From: Prosthecobacter sp. | GTDB lineage: Bacteria > Verrucomicrobiota > Verrucomicrobiia > Verrucomicrobiales > Verrucomicrobiaceae | NCBI RefSeq assembly: GCF_014879935.1 | Contig: NZ_JACSRD010000194.1 | Location: 1 to 34,017, forward strand | DNA length: 34,017 nucleotides | Direction of reading: 5' to 3' | In this document: one piece after another, positions 1-7,509 of the stretch | Position numbering within the stretch: position 1 is the first letter of the stretch | Layout: each line of letters begins with the position of its first letter | Program-made: the position numbers and the translations under genes | Notes under the pieces: model-generated | Seen by the model: only the letters and a program-made list of their open reading frames with translations | What the model was told of the DNA's origin: nothing | Databases searched by the model: none

Positions 1-46
1 TACACTCTCTCCGTCGTCGGCAGCGTCAGATGTGTATAAGAGACAG
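1..46 (+). other. Illumina Nextera adapter left on contig end (not genomic)
   Basis: Bases 1-5 (TACAC) match the end of the P5 oligonucleotide. Bases 6-13 (TCTCTCCG) match the i5 index I know as S511. Bases 14-27 (TCGTCGGCAGCGTC) are the Nextera read-1 adapter. Bases 28-46 (AGATGTGTATAAGAGACAG) are the 19-bp Tn5 mosaic end. The four pieces are contiguous and in library order, so this is untrimmed library sequence and not a natural Tn5 end. Genomic sequence starts at base 47. Confidence 0.97.
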
Positions 47-91
47 ATTTTACATTTCCATAATTTCAACGCTTCACGGCCTTTTGGTGAA

Positions 92-129
92 GGCTGCAGC
101 CTTGGAAAATCAAGGGCTGCGGCCTTTTT
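92..129 (+). terminator. Rho-independent terminator-like hairpin
   Basis: The arm at 92-104 (GGCTGCAGCCTTG) pairs with 111-124 (CAAGGGCTGCGGCC) across a six-base loop, with one bulge and one G-U pair. Five T residues follow at 125-129. It would end a plus-strand transcript from a gene that lies off the contig edge. No coding region is visible between base 47 and the tRNA. Confidence 0.5.
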
Positions 130-259
130 GGCCGAGCGCATGCCAAAAGCCTTAGAAAAAGCGGTGAAAAGGCTGGGGCGGGCTGTGGGAGGGCCGAAAT
201 TTTGTCATTTTGCCGTGGTTTGCGGCCTTTCTGAAATTCATCCGCGTCCAACGCTGGCC

Positions 260-287
260 TTGCACAGTGCGAAGGAGGTTCTACTAT
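260..287 (+). promoter_or_regulatory. Probable promoter of tRNA-Gln
   Basis: TTGCAC at 260-265 and TACTAT at 282-287 are separated by 16 bp and fit the -35 and -10 boxes of a housekeeping sigma factor. The -10 box ends 15 bp before the mature tRNA 5' end at 303, which leaves a short leader for RNase P. This rests on sequence match and position only. Confidence 0.45.
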
Positions 288-302
288 CCGCCCCTCACCG
301 AC

Positions 303-376
303 TACCCCGTGGTGTAATGGTAACACAGGAGATTTTGATTCTCTCGTTCAAGGTTCGAGTCCTTGCGGGGTAGCCA
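303..376 (+). tRNA. tRNA-Gln (anticodon UUG), CCA encoded
   Basis: The acceptor stem TACCCCG (303-309) pairs perfectly with CGGGGTA (366-372). A G discriminator base and an encoded CCA (374-376) follow. The D arm lies at 312-326. The anticodon stem GGAGA/TCTCT encloses the loop TTTTGAT with anticodon TTG. The T stem CAAGG/CCTTG encloses TTCGAGT. The anticodon reads CAA, hence glutamine. The gene converges on the large minus-strand operon, whose last stop codon lies 38 bp beyond the tRNA 3' end. Confidence 0.96.
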
Positions 377-414
377 CTCGGTCCCGAAGCCGCCAGGCGT
401 TGAGCGCATCCGGC

Positions 415-3400
415 TCATGGCGCTGGAATCTGCCACATGCTGGAAGTGGCCCCACGGCGGACGAGAAACGCGCTGCGGCCCGCCTTGAAGAGGACGTCCT
501 GATTCTTCGAAACCAAGGTCGCATCCCCCGAGGAAACCCAGATCGCGGCGCGATTCGCACGTCCGAAGAACCAATAGCCGTTGTAACCGCCAGCCCCGGC
601 TTGGGAATCGCCCTTCCAAAGCTGGAAGGTGTCCGCCGTGGCAGGGTTGGTGGTGGCCGCGAAAACGGAGGCGGTCATGTTCAGGGCCGCTGGCGAGGTG
701 TCCATGGGCCACGGATTCGCGAAAAGGCTGTAACCCGGTGTCGCGAGGGTGGTGAATGGCGTTGTGCGCACCTGTCCGGTGATCAAAAGGCTTTTCTGAG
801 CACCGTTGTTGGACTTCAGCATGACTCCTGTGCCTGGCGGGATCACCACCCTGCCAGCGTCAGCCAGCGTGGCATCGCCTGCGGCAAGCCATTGCATCCG
901 TGAACCGGATTTCAGCAGCCAGAAGGTGCGGAAGCCCGTGGCTTCGAGGAAAAGCACCTGATCCGCCTGGGCCGCGCTGTTGCTGCCAGTGAGCACTCTC
1001 TTGTCGAACACCTGCCCGAGCGTGATGTGCCGGTGGATGGCGATGCTGGCGCCTGCGATGTCCGCCGGGACTTCCGGCAAAGTGTTGTTCGCCGATTCGG
1101 TGTCGATGACCAAGGCACGATCACCGATGTGAGCGAGGTCAAAATGATGTCCGGCATGGGCACCGCCACGGATTTCCAAGTAGTAACGGGCATCAGGATC
1201 GGCCACACCGGGCAGATAGCAGGCGTCCGTCAGGTAAACCGAGCTGCCAGCCGATGAATGCGCCCTGCCGGCGAACACCGGGGGATTCACGACATTGATG
1301 CCGACGGTTTGCGTGCCGCTTTGCGTGACGATGCGCTGCCACGCGAACGGTGCTGACGCAGCGACCTCGCCTGCGGGGAGCAACTGTACCGTCAATCGCA
1401 CCATGCCTCCCGCGAGGTTCTGTCCCGGCAGCGTGTCCAGATTGCTCCAGCGCAGGGGCTGCGTGTCGCCGCCGTTGTCGATCACTACAGGTGCGATGAT
1501 CAGCGGCGTCCACGTGCGGAGGTCGGTGCTGCTCTCCAGCGTCCAGCGCAAGTCGCTGATGCTTCGCGGGCGCACGATGCTGGCGCTGATGTGGCCATCC
1601 TGCGTGTCGAAATGCATCCATTCGCCCGTGCTGATGCCGCTGCCGGCGCTGCCGCCGAGCGCATACTCCAGCAGATCGGGCAGATCATCGCCATCGGCGT
1701 TCGTGGTGGCGGTCGAAATGCCGTCAGCACCGTTGCTGCGGCTGCTTTGCAGCCATTCGGTGAAGGTGGCTGGATAAACAGGCGCTGGCAGGCCGCTGTC
1801 GTTGATGCGCAGGCATTCTGAAGGCACCACCTCCAGCGGCTGGTTGTCGCTGCTCCACAGCAATCGCGCCGTGGCGTCACCAGCGCTGTGGAAGAATTCC
1901 ATCCGCAGCCGTGTGGCCGTGCCTGCGTGGAGGTCGATCTCCACGCTGTGGCTTTGTTCGCCATGATCGGCCCACTGGTTGATGATAAGCCTGTCATCCA
2001 GCCAGAGACGCACGCCACCAGAGTTGATGATGCTCAGCGTGTGACGCTCGCTGAAGCGGGGAATGAGGCAGCCCTGCCAGCGCACGCTGAAATCGTCAGA
2101 CGGAACACGCGCATCCGGCGCGGCGGCATTCCATGCGAAATCAATGCAGCGGTCGATGCGACTGACGCGAAGCTGCTCAAAATTTCGACCGGCGAAATAA
2201 TCGGCGGTCAGGCCGTCGCGGCCAACAGACGGACTCGCGTTGGCTTTCGTGATCTCGATGAAGTTCAAAGCCGTCGCGCCATCCGCCGCTCCGGTGTGAT
2301 CGAGCGTGAGCCGGTCGTCCATCACCGTGACGCGCAGCGTTTTCACGTCGAATCGGCCAGCGGCGAGCGTGAAGGCGCTCCACGCCGTCGTGTCTTCGAC
2401 CCGGAGCGAGTTCGTGCTCGCCATCGCCGCGTCGCCGATGCCGACCACGACATCGTATTCACCATTCGGGACGGCGATCTCCCATCGCGCGGCAGCGCTC
2501 AGGCGGATGAGCGTGTCCTGGCGTTGGTCGCTGATCAGGCTGCGATCACGAGCGGTTGCTGATTGAGACACGTTCCACCCGTATTCGAGGCCGTTTTGCG
2601 GCCCCAGCAGCGCTCCGGTGTCCGTGATGAAGCCCGCAGGCAGCGGCGCTCCCACGTTTTGGAAATTGATCTTCGCTGCAAAGTTCGCGGCAGTGACATT
2701 CGCGAGTTTCAGCACGTTCGAGACGCGGTTTCCCTGCGTTGCGCTGTCCTGCGCGGCATCTGCTGGCAAATGCACGACCAAATCACCCGTGCCTGCGGTT
2801 TGAATCGTCGCCAGCCAGAGCGATCCGCTGCCGCTTAGGCCGATGACGGTGCCGTTGGTGATGTTGAAGTCGTCCTCGCTGAGTCCGCTGACCTCTTCAG
2901 TGAATTGGGCGTTCAAGACGACCGTTCCGTTGTTGATGCCGGAGGCGAAGGTGAGCGTCACCGTCGGAGGGGGATCAGCGATGGCCGCAAAGTTCACGCG
3001 CAGCACGTTGGAAGCGGTGTTGGGATTGCCTGCGGCATCGGAAACGGCCCCCGCTGGCAGTGAAACGGTCACTTCTCCATCCGTATCGGGCGTGATCGTG
3101 AGGGTGTGGACCGATCCATCGCCATTGAGGTTCGAGACGATGCCGTTGCTGACGATGATGTCGTCAGACTCGAGCCCGGTGACGTCCTCACTTGCTCGCA
3201 AGGTCACTTCAAACGCCCCGCTCACCGGATCGCTCGTGGTTTCGAGCTGGATCGATGGCGGCGTGGTGTCGCCCGTGTTCGTGAGGTGCAGCACATTCGA
3301 GGCGAGGTTGCCCAATCCTGTGCTGTCGATCATCGCATTCGCCGGAATATCCAGACGAAGACTGGCCGCCTGCGGTGTGACGGTGAAGCTGAACGTAGTG

Positions 3401-6400
3401 CCGGAGAGGCTGAAACCGCTGACGCTGCCGCCAGTGATGCGGATGTCGGAGGCGGTGAAGCCATTGGCCCGTTCGCTCAAAACACCGGTCACCGGGAAGG
3501 GGGCGTTCACCGTGTCACCGATGGTGGCGATGATCACATTCAAAGGTGAGGGTGCCGTCAGGATTGCGTCGTCAATTTGCGACAAAAAAGCCACGACTTT
3601 GACGATCTGGTCGTCTGTCATGGACATTCCCTGGTGGGCGCGAACCGCATCCGCGAGAGTCGCCGCCGAGCCATCATGCAAATACGGCGCGGTGCTCCAC
3701 AGTCCGCGCAAAGTCGGCACGTCGAGTCCGGTGATGGGGCCGTTCAAGCGCCTGCCGGTGGCTGGTTTGATCGTGCCGATGTCGCGGAACACGTTCAACG
3801 CGCTGTTGGTGAAACGTGAGCCGCCATGGCAGGCGGCGCAGTTCTTCTCGCGGAAGATCTGCTGTCCGGCGACGGCATCGGCGGTCAAAGATCCGTTGCT
3901 GTTGCGATGCGGACTGCCTCCAACGGTCCTCAATGAGCCCACATAGGCCGCCAGCGCGTCCAGATCGGCGCTTATGCCAGCTTTGAGATCGCCAAGAGGT
4001 TGATCGCGTGTGCCAGCATGAAAGTCCGTGTCGCTCATCAAGCCCAGTCCGCCTGCAAAGCCGCGGATCTGGCCCTCGAAGTCCTGAATTTCGTCGAAGT
4101 TGCCGGTCCAGTGGGCAGGACCGTGCGTGGCATGGCCTTTGAGGGAGATGTTGTTGCGCAGGCCCTCGCCAAAGCCGGTGAAATCCCACACGCGGCCGTC
4201 CTGGTCACCGTCATTGTGGCAGGAGGCGCAACTGATGTACTGCTGAAGCGCCAGTCGTTGGTCGCGGGCGTCGTGAAACAACTGCTTGCCCTTCAAAACC
4301 GTGGCCGGCAGTTTCTCACGCACGAGGCAGTTCAGCGTGGCGATCAGCCGGGGAGCCCGCTCAGCGCCATCCATGATCGCACCGACATCATGCACGGTGA
4401 CGTTGCGATCCATGAAGTTCTGCACGTAGAGCGTGCGGCCGTCCGGTGAGGTCACGACGCCCTGCGGCGCACGTCCGGTGGTGAAGCGCAGCAGCTGACG
4501 CTTTCCCCAGGCATCCACCACGGCGATCTCACGGCTGCCTTCGAGCGCGGTGAAGAGGTACATGCCAGTGGGATCGTAGGCGGCGGTGCTGGCGATGCCT
4601 GCGTCGTTGAAGTCGATGCGTGCGGCGTGATCTTCCGCCTGCACGTTCAAATCGATGCGTGAAACGATGCTGCGCACCGCGCTGTCGTGCATCAGGGGCC
4701 TTCCGTCGCGCAGCAGGCCGCGCTGGAGGTTGTCCTGCTTCGAAGGAATCCATGCGTTGCCGCCGTCCGGGCTGATCACGGCCGGACCGAGGTAGTTCGG
4801 AATGCCACGACTGGTGATGGAGCTGTCCTCGTCGTTGTTGTGCCCCAGGATGATCGTTTTGAAGACGCTCATGTCCGCCGTGTTGATCGCCAGCACTTCG
4901 CCGCCGAACTTCTCGCCGTTTTGTTCAGTGATGACATGCGCGGTGCTTTCACCAGGGAGCGGCGGAGTGATGAACCGTGTCGCAAACAGCCGCGTTCCGT
5001 CCGCAGTGAGGGACAAATGACGTACATCGCGGCCGACGGTGGCTGTCGCGACGATTTGGGTGGGCGCCGCCGGGTTGATCTTCAGCACCATGCCACTGTC
5101 CTGCAGCGAGACATAGGCGTGCTGGCCGGCAGGATCGAAAACGACCGCGAAAGGCCGCGATCCTCGTGGCAGGGGAATCGTCCGGGCGACGGCGAGGTTC
5201 GTGCCGATGATGGAAAAGTTGTTGCCTTCGCTGTTGGCGATCCAGGCCTGGCCGTCGGGCGCGATGGCGACGCTGCGTGGACCCCGCCCGGTGGCGATCA
5301 CTGTCACACGCCCACGCGTGACCGCATCGAAGACCGCCACGCTGTCCTGATCCGGATTCACCACCCAGAGCCGCGGGTTGCCGGTGCCGCGTGTTTGATA
5401 AGCGATGCTGCTGGAAACGGCCGGTGGTTTCGGTGTGAGCGGCGCATGCACGGCCTGACGGTAGCTGGTGACGACTCGCGAGCCCGTGTCATCGCGAACG
5501 GTCAGCGTGACGATGTGGCGGCCGGGCGTGACGTAAGTCTTGGTGATTGTCGCATTGCTGCTGAAGCCAGTGGCCGGGCTGCCATCACCAAAGTCCCACT
5601 GAAACTCGGGATTTGCGCTGCCCGTGGTCGTCGCACTGAGCTCGAATGCGGTGCCGGACGGCACGGGCGGGTGAGACAACGCGGCCACTTTGAGATCCGA
5701 GTGGACGTTCCATCGAAACGAGGCCGACGCCGGCGCAATCACGCCGTCATCGACAGTGACCGTGACGTCGTGGAACCCGGTGGCGCTGGCTGTGCCGGTA
5801 ATGAGGCCGCTGTGCGGATCGATGGCGAGGCCTGCGGGCAGTCCTGTGGCGCTGAAGACGCGTGAGGTTGGGCTGTGGCCCTCGGCGTGGATGGCCAGCG
5901 AGACCGTGTCGCCGATGGTGGTGACCTGATCGGGCGGATGGCTGATGGAATGCGTGAGCGACGCGTCCACGCGGATTGTTTTGGAGACGGAATACGGCCC
6001 GTTGGCGGCGATGGCGAAGAGCATCCAGTAGCCGGGCGTCATCACGTTCAGATTGGCGCGTGACTGCACCGCGTAGGCACCGGGCGCGTGCTCGGTGAAG
6101 GGAAGCTCAAGGAAACGCAGATCGCTGCCCACGCTGTGGGTGAGGGAGGCCAGTTTGATGAAGGTGAAGCGCCGGACGCCCGCCGTGGCCCGCACGGCGA
6201 AGGTCATCGCCGGCCCGATGGCGGCAGGTGCCTCGGTGATCTCCGGTCGCGTGGCCAGGGTGCCGTCAGATTTATACAGTGCGGCCGGCGTGTGGATCTG
6301 CGCGTCCTGATGATCGGTGATGGTGCCGCTCAAACCGCCGCCGCCGGACCAGACACGGCCGTCAGGCAGCAGCACGGCGAGCGAGTGATAATTGCGCGGC

Positions 6401-7509
6401 ACCTGCATGCCGGCAGCCTTGCGCCACATGCCCGTGGTGGGATTCCAGATCTCCGGTGTGAGGACGCTGCCCGTATCGACAAACTTCTCCTGCGAGGTGT
6501 TGCCGCCGACCGCCATCACCTCGCCATTGGGAAGGATGACGCCGTTGGCAAAGGTGCGCGCAAACTCCAGGCTGCCGGTTTGCGTGGCGACAGGTGTGCT
6601 GCCATTCACATCGATCACGTAGGCCAGTCGCGAGGCGCCGCCATTGTGCGTGCGGCCTGCGGCGTGGAGGATCTTCCCTTCATTGAACATTACCACGGCG
6701 CCGTCTTTGGGGTAGTAAGAGCCGGCCACACTGGCGCTGGTGCTGATGAACTCGCCTTCTCCAGCAGGATTCACCCAGTGCATGGTGCGTGTGGGGCCCG
6801 TGTGGGCGATCCGGCCGTCCGGGGCCACGTGCAGCAGCGGATGCCAGATCGATTCAAAGTTCGCTTCGTTGTGCGCCAGGGCCCAGTTGATGTCCGGGTA
6901 GCGCGTCCAGCCGTAGCCCTCTCGCCAATGCTCCGCTGTATCGCTGCCGCCGGAGCCTGAGGCGGTGAAGACGGTGCCATCCGGCAGGGCCACGCTGGTG
7001 TTGTACCATCGGGCATCATTCATGTCAGGCGCTGAGGCCCATTGATTGGTGCGCCAGTCAAACACGCTGCAATCGCGGATGGTGTTGTTGCCGCCATTGA
7101 CAAGCAGACGGCCGTCCGGCAGCAGCGAAACACCGCCGCAGAACATGTCATGCCGCGGGTTGTTGATCTCCACGAACTCGCCGGTGCGGTAGTCCCACGT
7201 GGCTGCGTAGGTGAAGGTGCCCACGGGGAAGGTGGTCCGCTCGCTGGAGGCAAAGGTCAGCAGGCGTCCATCGGGAAGCTGGGCACAGGTGACCGGGATG
7301 TGCGGCGTCCATGCGATGAGCTCGCTCCATGAACCCAGCACCGACCGCAGCGAAGGCGGCACGGGTGGCAGCGGCTGCACCACCGTGGTGGAGGCCGGGG
7401 CCAGGCGTGCGGCCTCGGCGGCCAGGGCATCGCTTTGCTCGTGCGTCATCGGGCTGTCCGCACGCGCGGCGGTGCCGATGAGCAGGGTGAGAATCAACCA
7501 GCGCTTCAT
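415..7509 (-). CDS. Secreted multidomain copper radical oxidase (AA5/galactose-oxidase-like) fused to dihaem cytochrome c
   Basis: This 2364-residue protein has a signal peptide (cleavage about A17). Residues ~25-515 form a kelch-type galactose oxidase-like domain with the early-set domain. The copper radical oxidase residues can be placed: Cys124 (MFCGG) and Tyr169 (ARWYN) for the thioether cross-link, Tyr374-His375 (RNYHS) and His458 (SLTHS) as ligands. Next come a PIG Ig-like domain (~519-604), a PKD domain (~605-690, WDFGDGS), a YVTN-type propeller (~700-1040) and two c-type haem sites, CASCH (1094-1098) and CAACH (1224-1228) with YLHDG at 1276-1280. Three Ig-like repeats (~1320-1605), a malectin-like domain (~1607-1757), PA14 (~1765-1900), a DLPDLLEYALGG element (~1945-1957) and a TIGR02597-like C-terminus (~2055-2364) follow. 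The start overlaps the upstream stop as ATGA, so translation is probably coupled. AA5 enzymes oxidise alcohols or aldehydes and release H2O2; the substrate here is unknown. Confidence 0.88.
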   Translation of the reverse strand: MKRWLILTLLIGTAARADSPMTHEQSDALAAEAARLAPASTTVVQPLPPVPPSLRSVLGSWSELIAWTPHIPVTCAQLPDGRLLTFASSERTTFPVGTFTYAATWDYRTGEFVEINNPRHDMFCGGVSLLPDGRLLVNGGNNTIRDCSVFDWRTNQWASAPDMNDARWYNTSVALPDGTVFTASGSGGSDTAEHWREGYGWTRYPDINWALAHNEANFESIWHPLLHVAPDGRIAHTGPTRTMHWVNPAGEGEFISTSASVAGSYYPKDGAVVMFNEGKILHAAGRTHNGGASRLAYVIDVNGSTPVATQTGSLEFARTFANGVILPNGEVMAVGGNTSQEKFVDTGSVLTPEIWNPTTGMWRKAAGMQVPRNYHSLAVLLPDGRVWSGGGGLSGTITDHQDAQIHTPAALYKSDGTLATRPEITEAPAAIGPAMTFAVRATAGVRRFTFIKLASLTHSVGSDLRFLELPFTEHAPGAYAVQSRANLNVMTPGYWMLFAIAANGPYSVSKTIRVDASLTHSISHPPDQVTTIGDTVSLAIHAEGHSPTSRVFSATGLPAGLAIDPHSGLITGTASATGFHDVTVTVDDGVIAPASASFRWNVHSDLKVAALSHPPVPSGTAFELSATTTGSANPEFQWDFGDGSPATGFSSNATITKTYVTPGRHIVTLTVRDDTGSRVVTSYRQAVHAPLTPKPPAVSSSIAYQTRGTGNPRLWVVNPDQDSVAVFDAVTRGRVTVIATGRGPRSVAIAPDGQAWIANSEGNNFSIIGTNLAVARTIPLPRGSRPFAVVFDPAGQHAYVSLQDSGMVLKINPAAPTQIVATATVGRDVRHLSLTADGTRLFATRFITPPLPGESTAHVITEQNGEKFGGEVLAINTADMSVFKTIILGHNNDEDSSITSRGIPNYLGPAVISPDGGNAWIPSKQDNLQRGLLRDGRPLMHDSAVRSIVSRIDLNVQAEDHAARIDFNDAGIASTAAYDPTGMYLFTALEGSREIAVVDAWGKRQLLRFTTGRAPQGVVTSPDGRTLYVQNFMDRNVTVHDVGAIMDGAERAPRLIATLNCLVREKLPATVLKGKQLFHDARDQRLALQQYISCASCHNDGDQDGRVWDFTGFGEGLRNNISLKGHATHGPAHWTGNFDEIQDFEGQIRGFAGGLGLMSDTDFHAGTRDQPLGDLKAGISADLDALAAYVGSLRTVGGSPHRNSNGSLTADAVAGQQIFREKNCAACHGGSRFTNSALNVFRDIGTIKPATGRRLNGPITGLDVPTLRGLWSTAPYLHDGSAATLADAVRAHQGMSMTDDQIVKVVAFLSQIDDAILTAPSPLNVIIATIGDTVNAPFPVTGVLSERANGFTASDIRITGGSVSGFSLSGTTFSFTVTPQAASLRLDIPANAMIDSTGLGNLASNVLHLTNTGDTTPPSIQLETTSDPVSGAFEVTLRASEDVTGLESDDIIVSNGIVSNLNGDGSVHTLTITPDTDGEVTVSLPAGAVSDAAGNPNTASNVLRVNFAAIADPPPTVTLTFASGINNGTVVLNAQFTEEVSGLSEDDFNITNGTVIGLSGSGSLWLATIQTAGTGDLVVHLPADAAQDSATQGNRVSNVLKLANVTAANFAAKINFQNVGAPLPAGFITDTGALLGPQNGLEYGWNVSQSATARDRSLISDQRQDTLIRLSAAARWEIAVPNGEYDVVVGIGDAAMASTNSLRVEDTTAWSAFTLAAGRFDVKTLRVTVMDDRLTLDHTGAADGATALNFIEITKANASPSVGRDGLTADYFAGRNFEQLRVSRIDRCIDFAWNAAAPDARVPSDDFSVRWQGCLIPRFSERHTLSIINSGGVRLWLDDRLIINQWADHGEQSHSVEIDLHAGTATRLRMEFFHSAGDATARLLWSSDNQPLEVVPSECLRINDSGLPAPVYPATFTEWLQSSRSNGADGISTATTNADGDDLPDLLEYALGGSAGSGISTGEWMHFDTQDGHISASIVRPRSISDLRWTLESSTDLRTWTPLIIAPVVIDNGGDTQPLRWSNLDTLPGQNLAGGMVRLTVQLLPAGEVAASAPFAWQRIVTQSGTQTVGINVVNPPVFAGRAHSSAGSSVYLTDACYLPGVADPDARYYLEIRGGAHAGHHFDLAHIGDRALVIDTESANNTLPEVPADIAGASIAIHRHITLGQVFDKRVLTGSNSAAQADQVLFLEATGFRTFWLLKSGSRMQWLAAGDATLADAGRVVIPPGTGVMLKSNNGAQKSLLITGQVRTTPFTTLATPGYSLFANPWPMDTSPAALNMTASVFAATTNPATADTFQLWKGDSQAGAGGYNGYWFFGRANRAAIWVSSGDATLVSKNQDVLFKAGRSAFLVRRGATSSMWQIPAP

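Noticed and set aside
28..46. Natural Tn5/IS50 mosaic end
   Set aside because: The 19-bp end is joined to the synthetic read-1 adapter, index and P5 sequence, so it is library-derived.
32..373. 113-codon open frame at the left end
   Set aside because: It begins inside the Nextera mosaic end and runs through the tRNA-Gln gene.
4687..5865. 392-residue plus-strand open frame
   Set aside because: It is antisense to the propeller and PKD part of the copper radical oxidase protein. No domain or plausible start.
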